Shown one piece after another: positions 7,962 through 13,831 of a DNA stretch of 64,000 nucleotides. The stretch spans positions 1 to 64,000 of the forward strand of contig JAICYB010000015.1 of the NCBI GenBank assembly GCA_025934435.1, written 5' to 3'. The notes under the pieces are model-generated. The model saw only the letters and a list, made by a program, of their open reading frames with translations, searched no databases and was not told the origin of the DNA. This DNA is from Actinomycetes bacterium. GTDB taxonomy: Bacteria; Actinomycetota; JAICYB01. Within the stretch, counting starts at the first letter, position 1. Every line of letters begins with the position of its first letter. The translations under genes and the position numbers were made by a program.

Positions 7962-8702
7962 TTAGTTGAGCTTCAGACCCTCGATCAATCGACGCATCTC
8001 GGCCGAGGGCTCGCGCCCGAGTTCGTCGAACAGGTACTGGCGGAAGTCCTCATACTCACGAAGGGCCGCGGCGACGTTGTCCGCCGCCAGGTGAGCTTCT
8101 ATCAGTGCCCGGCGCGGGCTTTCGCGCAGTGGTTCTCCAGCGACTGCGGTCATGCCGACCTGGACGGCCTGGCCGAAACTCCCTTCGGTCGTCAGCCGCC
8201 GGCACAGCGTCTCGAGGGCACGCAACCGTAGCTGGTGATACGCCTCGCGTTCGATCAGTACCCAGTCCTCTGTCCAATCGGGGAGGAGATCGGCGGACAG
8301 CACCTCGTCGTCCACGGTGACAACGTCGTCGAGGTCCCGAGATAGATCGAGCACGCGCCGGGCGAGTGCTTCGCCTTCCCTGTAGTCGACGGTGACGAGC
8401 GGCGAAAGCTCGATGTGATCGCTCGTCAGCTCGACCAGCGAATACCTCGGATGGCGAAGTCGGGTCAGGGCCGAGCGAAGACTGCCGCGTGCATGTCGGT
8501 CCGAAGACTCCGCCCACAGCGACCCGCTCACGTAGGTCCGGAGGAGCGGCCGCGCTTGGAGTGCGAGGAAGGACACCAGCCGCTGCGAGTTCAATGGCAA
8601 CGTCAAGACCTCGGACTCCACGCTGAGTCGAAAGCCACCAAGAAGACCGAGTCGTATCGGTCCCGGGGCGGACCCCTTCTTCGAGACGACCTCGGCACTC
8701 AT
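7962..8702 (-). CDS. SARP-like transcriptional activator (winged helix plus BTAD)
   Basis: A 246-residue DNA-binding protein of the Streptomyces antibiotic regulatory protein type. Residues 16-92 form an OmpR-like winged helix (LGLLGGFRLSV, QRLVSFLALQ, SGSLWAES, LRSALTRLR) and residues 100-245 form the bacterial transcriptional activation domain, ending in MRRLIEGLKLN. It is the short SARP form, without NB-ARC or TPR regions. SARPs bind heptamer direct repeats at 11-bp spacing next to the -10 box. Nine such sites lie within 6 kb on either side, which makes this the obvious candidate activator. The ATG at 8702 follows AAGGAGA. A TATCCT -10-like box at 8750-8755 would drive it divergently from operator 4. 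Confidence 0.88.
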   Translation of the reverse strand: MSAEVVSKKGSAPGPIRLGLLGGFRLSVESEVLTLPLNSQRLVSFLALQARPLLRTYVSGSLWAESSDRHARGSLRSALTRLRHPRYSLVELTSDHIELSPLVTVDYREGEALARRVLDLSRDLDDVVTVDDEVLSADLLPDWTEDWVLIEREAYHQLRLRALETLCRRLTTEGSFGQAVQVGMTAVAGEPLRESPRRALIEAHLAADNVAAALREYEDFRQYLFDELGREPSAEMRRLIEGLKLN

Positions 8703-8774
8703 CGGTCTCCTTGGGCCGCCGGTCCTCCGTCGCCAGACGTCGACACCACAGGATAGGCGCTTCGGCCATCTCCC

Positions 8775-8807
8775 GGTGACGTTGCGGTGACGGTCGCGGT
8801 GGATAGT
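8775..8807 (+). promoter_or_regulatory. SARP-type operator/promoter 4
   Basis: GGTGACG (8775-8781), TTGC, GGTGACG (8786-8792), 9 bp, GATAGT (8802-8807). It points at the broken STAS gene at 8860 and lies in the divergent gap with the SARP gene, so occupancy could also affect the regulator itself. Confidence 0.78.
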
Positions 8808-8859
8808 TCGGCAAGAGACGCCGCTTCACTGAGGCGGCGCGCAGGAAGGGAGACTCGCG

Positions 8860-9306
8860 ATGTCACTAACTGATCGGCAGAGCGCATGGACGTCCCCGGA
8901 GTTCGGAGAGAGCAGGCCGGCGTCGGTTCCTGTGCTCTTCTCGGTCGACATGGTCGCCTTGGAAGACGAGACCATCCTGAGGCTCCACGGAGAGCTCGAC
9001 TCGTGGACGCAGCGAGAGTTGGTAACCGCACTTCGTTCGGTCGATGATGGCGTGGAGCGTCTGGTCCTCGACCTCTCGGACCTCACATTCATCGACGCCT
9101 CCGGCATCTGAATCATCCACCAGCGTCGGACGATCATGGAAGAACGCGGAGGCACGTTGCTCTTGCGGTCGCCCAATGTTCGGCTGACAAGGATCTTGGA
9201 GATCACGGGCATGATGGGCGACCGTTGGGCCGACGTCACCCAACACCGGATCGTGCTCCCGCTCCCAGCACGTGCCTACGAGCGCTCGCCTCTCGAAACG
9301 ACGTAG
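8860..9306 (+). pseudogene. STAS-domain protein gene with in-frame TGA
   Basis: The frame begins with ATG at 8860, 7-8 bp after GGAAGGGAGA, and encodes a STAS domain up to FIDASGI at residues 77-83. It then meets TGA at 9109-9111. The same frame continues for 64 sense codons to TAG at 9304-9306, and that part (MEERGGTLLLRSPNVRLTRILEI...) is the missing C-terminal half of the domain. Family members usually have Arg after SGI/SGL, so a CGA to TGA change fits. It could be a pseudogene, a sequencing error or a readthrough gene. A truncated 83-residue product would not fold as a full STAS domain. Confidence 0.75.
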
Positions 9307-9445
9307 TGGTCATCCGCCTCACATGCGGTTGTCTGCTCCCGCACGAGGATCACGGCAAGGTCGATCACCTGACCATCGAAGATCTCGGAAGAGCGCGAAG
9401 CTCGACGATCTGGGTCGTCGGCGGGCATCGCTCGAAGTTGCCCGT

Positions 9446-9613
9446 TCATGGACGCCTGAGGAATCTCAGGTAGAAAGCCGCGAACACAAGGACGATGCCG
9501 ATATTCACCGTCAGCCGCTCCCAGGGTCGGCTTCTGAAGAAGACGACATCGACACCGGCGATCACGACGATCATCCCGAGCACGAAGAGCACGCCGACCA
9601 TCTTGGTGCGCAT
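9446..9613 (-). CDS. 55-residue membrane protein
   Basis: A short gene on the minus strand with ATG at 9613 and an AAGGTCAGG stretch upstream. It encodes two hydrophobic segments (residues 6-25, VGVLFVLGMIVVIAG..., and 37-50, VNIGIVLVFAAFYL) joined by FRSRPWERLT and ending in RFLRRP. The basic loop and tail predict an inner-membrane hairpin with both ends in the cytoplasm. It lies downstream of and opposite to the broken STAS gene. I do not recognise the family. The hydrophobic pattern and codon choice support coding. Confidence 0.5.
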   Translation of the reverse strand: MRTKMVGVLFVLGMIVVIAGVDVVFFRSRPWERLTVNIGIVLVFAAFYLRFLRRP

Positions 9614-9672
9614 TTCAGCCTGACCTTATCTGGTCAACACGACTGATGCGTCTAGACCTTCGTTCCAACCGC

Positions 9673-9763
9673 TAGGTCCAAGAAGATCGGCTCCGTGACG
9701 GGAGGTGCCTCGCTCTCTGCGGCGGGTTGCCACTGCGCAGTACCTCGTCCACCCCCGGGTCGT
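9673..9763 (+). pseudogene. Relic copy of the UPF0104 gene start
   Basis: About 90 bp closely resemble 6731-6830, the junction between the 46-residue gene and the UPF0104 gene. Both contain AGGTCC, GATCGG, CTCCGTGACG or TTCCGTGACG, CCTCGCTCTCTGCGGCGG and later AGTACCTCGTC. The copy lacks about 20 bp and has small indels that break the frame. It lies just upstream of operator 5. It marks a duplicated cassette whose coding part was lost. Confidence 0.65.
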
Positions 9764-9792
9764 CAGGACAACTGGCGGTTCGGTCACGTCCC

Positions 9793-9825
9793 GGTGACGT
9801 TGCCGTGACGCTCGACGTCGATACT
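9793..9825 (+). promoter_or_regulatory. SARP-type operator/promoter 5
   Basis: GGTGACG (9793-9799), TTGC, CGTGACG (9804-9810), 9 bp, GATACT (9820-9825). It drives the DUF6458 gene with a leader of about 40 bp. Confidence 0.78.
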
Positions 9826-9870
9826 TCGCCGACAAGTTGCTCAGTTCGGACCACGAAGGAAGGAAACGTC

Positions 9871-10146
9871 ATGGGTATCGGCATCAGTGTTCTCGTCGGA
9901 GCCGTCGGGGCGATCTTGCGCTATGCGCTCACGGCTCCCGCCAACCAGCACGGGTTCAACCTCCACACCGGAGGCCTCATCCTCATGTTCGTCGCGGGCG
10001 TGGGTTTGCTGCTTTCCCTGTTGTTCTGGAGCAGCTTCGCCCCGTTCGGCCGCGGACGCTCCGCACGTCGCACCGAAGAGGTCGTCACGGAGAACGGGCA
10101 GGAGAAGGGTCGTGTCGTCCGCGAAACGCGCGATGTCGCTAACTGA
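9871..10146 (+). CDS. DUF6458-type small membrane protein
   Basis: A 91-residue protein with two membrane segments (residues 3-19 and 33-52) and a charged cytoplasmic tail. The N-terminal pattern MGIGIS...GAILRYAL and the HTGGLILMFVAGVGLLLSLLFW segment match a family widespread in Actinobacteria and known as DUF6458, of unknown function. ATG at 9871 is preceded by GAAGGAAGGAAA. It is the first gene after operator 5 and precedes the iron permease-like gene by 87 bp. Its first nine codons recur in the chimeric fragment at 12247. Confidence 0.75.
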   Translation: MGIGISVLVGAVGAILRYALTAPANQHGFNLHTGGLILMFVAGVGLLLSLLFWSSFAPFGRGRSARRTEEVVTENGQEKGRVVRETRDVAN

Positions 10147-10233
10147 CGTCCTGGTCGTCGGAGTCGAGAGCGTCGAGATCGCGGAGAAGGAGGCCGAACC
10201 GGACGCCGACGAAGACCAGCGGGTACGCGTTCC

Positions 10234-10770
10234 GTGAGTTCCAAGATCAGAGGGAGACTCGTCCGGGTGGAGATGCCGAGTCAGGTGTCGCGTGATGTGG
10301 GCTTCTTCGACCGATTCGCCGGGTGGGCGGCGGGGCTCGCGAGTCGTGCGCCCTTCTTCGCGTTCTGCCTCGTCTTGGTTCTCGCATGGCTCATCCAAGG
10401 CGCGATCATCGTCGCCGCCACTGGGTCGTTCAGCAGGTTCCTCGATGCCACCTTCCAGCTCGAGATCAACACCACGACGACGATCATTACGTTTCTCATG
10501 GTCGCCTTGCTCCAGAACAGCCAGACGCGCGACAACCAAGCAACGCAGCACAAGCTCAACGCCATCGCGGGTGGCGTCGCCGACCTGATGGAACATCTGG
10601 CCGGCATCCACGAAGACACTGGTTTGCTGCAAGACGTCGAGGAGCTCCGCTGCGCTGTCGGCTTGGAATCGCGTGAAGGGACGAGAAAGACTTCGAAGGG
10701 CCAGACGTTTGGACGCGGTCAGCGCGCCGTGGTCCACCGGTCCCTCCAACAGAGGCCGTCCGCTACCTGA
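10234..10770 (+). CDS. Low-affinity iron permease family protein
   Basis: A 178-residue membrane protein. The conserved block LEINTTTTIITFLMVALLQNSQTRDNQATQHKL spans residues 76-108 and is typical of the low-affinity iron permease family (Fet4-like, PF04120 type). Hydrophobic segments lie at about 41-62 and 82-96. The last 45 residues are polar and of low conservation. Bacterial members are short and their iron transport role is not well proven. It starts with GTG at 10234, and an internal ATG at 10273 is possible. It is likely cotranscribed with the DUF6458 gene from operator 5. Confidence 0.8.
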   Translation: MSSKIRGRLVRVEMPSQVSRDVGFFDRFAGWAAGLASRAPFFAFCLVLVLAWLIQGAIIVAATGSFSRFLDATFQLEINTTTTIITFLMVALLQNSQTRDNQATQHKLNAIAGGVADLMEHLAGIHEDTGLLQDVEELRCAVGLESREGTRKTSKGQTFGRGQRAVVHRSLQQRPSAT

Positions 10771-10814
10771 ACGCGCGCGACCGTTGCCGGAAGGCGCAAC
10801 CCGGCTCGACTCGC

Positions 10815-10858
10815 GGTGACGTTGCGGTGACGTTGCGGTGACGGCCGACGAAGACAGT
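10815..10858 (+). promoter_or_regulatory. SARP-type operator/promoter 6, triple repeat
   Basis: Three perfect GGTGACG heptamers at 10815, 10826 and 10837, each 11 bp apart with TTGC between, then 9 bp and GACAGT (10853-10858). It is the strongest site of the set and the only triple one, and it drives the receiver/CheY pair at 10902. Confidence 0.8.
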
Positions 10859-10901
10859 GGGGACCACTGACGGTCCATCCAAAGCACGAAACGTTGAACC
10901 T

Positions 10902-11561
10902 ATGAGCGACCGCCCGCTGCGGATCCTGATAGCGAACGAGAAGATCGAGCGTCTGGCGACCCTCGCGAGTCTCGTTCAGAGGCTCGGACACGATGTCGTC
11001 GCCCGATCTTTGTCCGCGACGGACGTCGCCGCCTCTGCAACGCGTGAGCGAGTGGATATCGCGCTGGTCGCCGTGGGTGAAAGCTCCGCACATGCGCTCG
11101 AGCTCGTATCGCAGATCGTCGCCGATGCGTACTGCCCCGTGGTCGCCGTTCTCTCCGAAGAGAACCCGCTCTGGGTGACCGAAGCGGCACGGCGCGGTGT
11201 CTTCGCGTACGTCATCGCCGGCAACCTCTCGGCACTGAGAAGCACGATCGATATCGCGGTGCAGCGCTTCAAGGAGTATCGAAAGCTCGAGCAAGTGAAC
11301 CGCGACGCGCGGCAGGAGAAGGACCTCGCACAAGCACGCCTCGCGCGCATCGCCGAAGTCCACGACGAGGTCGTCCACGGGCTCGTCATCGCGAAGCTCG
11401 CACATGAGATGGGCCGCAGCGAAGACTCGTACACCGCGGTCCGTGAGACGCTTGATCGCGCGCGCGCGATCGTCACTCGGTCGCTCGCCGAACTGAAGCG
11501 CCAAGGCGTCAGCCCCCAGCAGGCCGTCTCCCTGGTCGCTTCCTCTCCGTCGGATGAGTGA
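10902..11561 (+). CDS. Degenerate receiver domain joined to a HisKA_3-like helical domain
   Basis: A 219-residue cytoplasmic protein. Residues 6-120 fold like a response-regulator receiver, but the phosphoacceptor Asp is missing: the usual position after VDIALV is Ala57, and the acidic pair is reduced to NE at 12-13. Residues 150-200 (EVHDEVVHGLVIAKLA..., His154) resemble the dimerisation and phosphotransfer helices of NarL-partner kinases, yet no ATPase domain follows. It may be a phosphotransfer or scaffold protein, or an ANTAR-like regulator. ATG at 10902 is chosen because the -10 box ends at 10858. An upstream GTG at 10857 overlaps that box. Confidence 0.7.
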   Translation: MSDRPLRILIANEKIERLATLASLVQRLGHDVVARSLSATDVAASATRERVDIALVAVGESSAHALELVSQIVADAYCPVVAVLSEENPLWVTEAARRGVFAYVIAGNLSALRSTIDIAVQRFKEYRKLEQVNRDARQEKDLAQARLARIAEVHDEVVHGLVIAKLAHEMGRSEDSYTAVRETLDRARAIVTRSLAELKRQGVSPQQAVSLVASSPSDE

Positions 11562-11970
11562 CCACGGGTTTCCCCTCCGCGCCCCGGTCGAGGTATTGAT
11601 CTGCGACGACGCCCGCCTGCTGCGAAGGATGCTGCGAGCGGTGATCGATCGGAGAGAGCGCCGTCACGAAGGCGAGCCCGCGCTGCGCGTCGTCGGAGAG
11701 GCATGCGACGGGGACGAGGCGATCCGGGAGGCGGCGCGCCTCCAACCGGACGTGATCCTGCTCGACCTCGCGATGCCCAACCGAACCGGATTCGAGGCCT
11801 TGCCGGAGATCAAGCGAGTCGCACCGTCCGCGAAGGTGATCGTTTTGTCGTCCTTCGACGCGTCGCTCGTCGCGAAGGATGTCCTCGCGACGGGAGCCGA
11901 CCGCTACCTCGAGAAAGGCGCGGATCCGAAGACGATCGCCGATGCCGTCGTGGCGATCGCGCTCGGCTGA
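11554..11970 (+). CDS. Single-domain response regulator (CheY-like)
   Basis: A 138-residue stand-alone receiver domain. All key residues are present: the acidic pair Asp18-Asp19, phosphoacceptor Asp71 in LLDLAMP, Ser99-Ser100 at the switch position and Lys121. There is no output domain, so it acts by protein contact or as a phosphate shuttle. It overlaps the preceding gene by 8 bp (GATGAGTGA) and shares operator 6. The soluble kinase at 12360 is the nearest candidate phosphodonor. Confidence 0.88.
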   Translation: MSDHGFPLRAPVEVLICDDARLLRRMLRAVIDRRERRHEGEPALRVVGEACDGDEAIREAARLQPDVILLDLAMPNRTGFEALPEIKRVAPSAKVIVLSSFDASLVAKDVLATGADRYLEKGADPKTIADAVVAIALG

Positions 11971-12095
11971 GCATCTTGGCGGACCGCCGTGAATCGTTTG
12001 GGATCGGGAGTCGGGCGAGAAGGTCCGCGACCTCACGGAGACAGGAGGTCACCTGCGAGCCGATCTGAACTCGTCGCCTGTCCCTGTGCCCGGCG

Positions 12096-12158
12096 CGGTC
12101 GCCGCTGCAAGTTCGCCCTTCGTCAGCAGGCCGTGTTGACAGCCGTCTCGTGGATATC
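12096..12158 (+). repeat. Diverged direct repeat, copy A
   Basis: About 63 bp resembling copy B at 13671-13736. Shared blocks are GCCGCTGCAA, TTCGTCAGCAGG and TCGTGGATA, with roughly 70 percent identity by eye. It lies just upstream of operator 7. No coding meaning is clear. The stretch 11971-12246 otherwise holds only the operator. Confidence 0.5.
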
Positions 12159-12172
12159 TCTTGCGGCGTGAC

Positions 12173-12205
12173 GGTGACGGTGCGGTGACGCGCGCTGACG
12201 ACATT
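12173..12205 (+). promoter_or_regulatory. SARP-type operator/promoter 7
   Basis: GGTGACG (12173-12179), GTGC, GGTGACG (12184-12190), 9 bp, GACATT (12200-12205). An extra overlapping CGTGACG begins at 12167. It leads into the chimeric fragment and then the soluble kinase gene. Confidence 0.72.
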
Positions 12206-12246
12206 GAAGACAGGTTCGCTCACACGAGCAAGAGAGGTACGAAGTC

Positions 12247-12333
12247 ATGGTTATCGGCATCAGTGTCCTGATCGTCCTGCCCTTGCCGGCCCGTGCCTAC
12301 GAACGTCCACGTGCGCGCGTGTTGTCCGGCTGA
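12247..12333 (+). pseudogene. Chimeric fragment: DUF6458 start joined to STAS gene end
   Basis: A 28-codon frame with ATG at 12247. Its first residues MVIGISVLI copy the DUF6458 start (MGIGISVLV). It then switches to IVLPLPARAYER, which matches the last residues of the STAS frame (IVLPLPARAYERS, ending at 9306). The junction is what a deletion between two tandem operator cassettes would leave. It ends at TGA 12331-12333, 27 bp before the kinase gene, and may still be translated as a short leader. A functional peptide is unlikely. Confidence 0.65.
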
Positions 12334-12359
12334 ACGACTTTGAGAACGAGGAGATGCAC

Positions 12360-13175
12360 ATGACATCGGTTACGCGTGGAAGGAAAGGCGTGTCGAACGA
12401 CCTAGCCCATCCTGTGGTAAGCGGTGACAGCGGTCGGCTCGAAGTACGGTGCGACGCGATCAGGGCGGCCGCCCACGAGTTGCGGACATCTCTCACCGCG
12501 ATACGAGGCTTCGCCGAAGTGCTCCGGATGGAGGGTGATCGGATGGAATACGCCAAGCGCGAAGAGATGCTCGATTTCATCATCGACAACGCGAAGGCCG
12601 AGGAGGACGTCATCGAACGTTACCTCGGCGACACTCCGTCCGGGAGGGGCAACGGCAACAGAACGGTGACGCTCGGCCTTCGCGACGAAACGCGATCGCT
12701 CGTGACGAGCGTGGCGCCCCTCATGTCTCATGACCAGGTCCACGTCGACATTCCCCCAGGTTTGCGTGTCGTTGCCGAAAGAGGCGCACTTCGCGAGGTC
12801 GTATCCAACTTGTTGATGAATGCGATGAAGTACTCACCTCTCGCCTCGCCCATCGAGGTGACGGCAGCTCTGGTATCGAAAGAGGTCAGGGTGACCGTTC
12901 GCAACGCCGGCGCGATCGCGAAGTCCGATCTCGAACGAATCTTCGATAAGGGCTATCGGGCCGAGAGCGGCGTCGGCGAGCAGGGTTTCGGTCTGGGGCT
13001 CGGCATCGTACGGGAACTCGTCACCGGCATGGGAGGCCGGATCTGGGCAGAGAGCATGCAAGGGAGCACTACTTTGAACTTCACGCTTGCGGCCGCGCCG
13101 ACGATGATGGATGCACTGCCGCTCTTTCCGTTCCAGCGACCGGCCCTCACCAGAAAGACACAATCAAGAACGTGA
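12360..13175 (+). CDS. Soluble sensor-less histidine kinase
   Basis: A 271-residue cytoplasmic kinase made of HisKA and HATPase domains only. The H-box AAAHELRTSLTAIRG places the phosphorylated His at residue 39. The N-box is REVVSNLLMNAMKYSP, and the G2 box GFGLGLGIVREL is intact. The G1 position reads NAGAIA instead of DxGxG, a variant also found in active kinases. There is no transmembrane or PAS region, so the signal must come from a partner protein. ATG at 12360 has AGGAG 6 bp upstream. An ATG at 12354 would sit too close to that site. It follows operator 7. Confidence 0.85.
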   Translation: MTSVTRGRKGVSNDLAHPVVSGDSGRLEVRCDAIRAAAHELRTSLTAIRGFAEVLRMEGDRMEYAKREEMLDFIIDNAKAEEDVIERYLGDTPSGRGNGNRTVTLGLRDETRSLVTSVAPLMSHDQVHVDIPPGLRVVAERGALREVVSNLLMNAMKYSPLASPIEVTAALVSKEVRVTVRNAGAIAKSDLERIFDKGYRAESGVGEQGFGLGLGIVRELVTGMGGRIWAESMQGSTTLNFTLAAAPTMMDALPLFPFQRPALTRKTQSRT

Positions 13176-13198
13176 CGAACGTTGTCGTTTCGCCGCGC

Positions 13199-13231
13199 GG
13201 TGACGCTGCGGTGACGCCGGTCAGTGAGGAT
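13199..13231 (+). promoter_or_regulatory. SARP-type operator/promoter 8
   Basis: GGTGACG (13199-13205), CTGC, GGTGACG (13210-13216), 9 bp, GAGGAT (13226-13231). It drives the LapA-like gene. It also fixes that gene's start, because any start before about 13238 would lie upstream of transcription. Confidence 0.7.
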
Positions 13232-13240
13232 GAGGGCATC

Positions 13241-13597
13241 TTGCGCACCCACATCGATGCAGCCGTGGCCAACACGGCAGGTCCATCGCGCGTTGTGAGC
13301 TCGAACTCTGATGAAGAGGAAGCGACGCCGAAGCACACCCGGGCAGCCACAGCCTGGGCGTCGATCACACTTGCCCTGACCGCGATGGTCGTTGTGCTCG
13401 TCTTTGCAGTTCAGAACCTCGAGCGCGTGCAGGTCACCTTCGTGAGCATGCACTGGCACGCGCCGGTCGCGGTTCTGCTCCTGCTTGCCTTAGCTCTCGG
13501 CGCGCTGGTCGTCTTCGCGTTCGGCGCGGCGCGCATCGGCCAGCTCCGGATCCAGGTACGTCGGACCCGGCGAGCGGCCGACGCGCGCGATGTCTAG
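13241..13597 (+). CDS. LapA-domain (DUF1049-like) membrane protein
   Basis: A small inner-membrane protein with a polar N-terminal part, then two membrane segments (AMVVVLVFAVQNLERVQVTF and APVAVLLLLALALGALVVFAFG) and a basic tail IQVRRTRR. This is the lipopolysaccharide-assembly LapA/DUF1049 pattern, including the conserved QN between strands. Family members are small envelope proteins of poorly known role. The frame is open from GTG 13172, but operator 8 sits inside those codons. TTG 13241 lies next to the predicted transcription start. GTG 13265 or GTG 13295 are alternatives. Confidence 0.75.
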   Translation: MRTHIDAAVANTAGPSRVVSSNSDEEEATPKHTRAATAWASITLALTAMVVVLVFAVQNLERVQVTFVSMHWHAPVAVLLLLALALGALVVFAFGAARIGQLRIQVRRTRRAADARDV

Positions 13598-13664
13598 TTC
13601 GAGTTGACGAACTCGTCGACCCAGCGCTGAACCACTACACACCCATCCTCGATGCTTCCTGCCA
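13594..13664 (-). pseudogene. Relic of the 5222-5425 small gene (C-terminal end)
   Basis: The minus strand encodes MAGSIEDGCVVVQRWVDEF, then VNSN and TAG at 13594-13596. The intact protein at 5222-5425 ends AGTPQAVCEVVQTWIDNF, then VNSN and TAG. Twelve of the last 22 residues agree, including the W.D.FVNSN end. Upstream codons no longer resemble the gene and there is no minus-strand operator, so only a tail remains. It abuts the stop of the LapA-like gene. Confidence 0.7.
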
Positions 13665-13670
13665 TCTCGG

Positions 13671-13736
13671 TCGGTTGCCGCTGCAACGTCTCCTTTCGTC
13701 AGCAGGGCCCAGTTCATGGCCGTTTCGTGGATAGGG
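13671..13736 (+). repeat. Diverged direct repeat, copy B
   Basis: Partner of copy A at 12096-12158. It lies directly beyond the small-gene relic and upstream of operator 9. The stretch 13598-13792 holds only this repeat and the relic. Confidence 0.5.
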
Positions 13737-13792
13737 TTGTTTCAGTCGGAGGTCGCGCCGGGACGCGTTATTCGACGCGAAATCCGGTACGC

Positions 13793-13825
13793 AGTGACGG
13801 CGCGGTGACGGTGGGTCGCGATGCT
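13793..13825 (+). promoter_or_regulatory. SARP-type operator/promoter 9
   Basis: AGTGACG (13793-13799), GCGC, GGTGACG (13804-13810), 9 bp, GATGCT (13820-13825). Twelve bases after the start of the -10 box comes ATG 13832, exactly as for operator 1, so the mRNA is probably leaderless. Confidence 0.72.
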
Positions 13826-13831
13826 ATGCGC

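Noticed and set aside
9306..9473. 55-codon plus-strand frame after the STAS gene (GTG 9306)
   Set aside because: No ribosome site, no recognisable domain, and it overlaps the better supported minus-strand membrane gene.
10131..10236. MSLTD frame resembling the STAS gene start at the end of the DUF6458 gene
   Set aside because: Only 16-18 bases agree and they also encode the end of DUF6458 (RDVAN, stop); probably chance.
12204..12359. Longer start for the soluble kinase
   Set aside because: These codons cover the chimeric relic in another frame; AGGAG before ATG 12360 fits better.
13652..13831. Longer start for the ice-binding protein
   Set aside because: It would place operator 9 inside the coding region and put 60 residues before a normal signal peptide.
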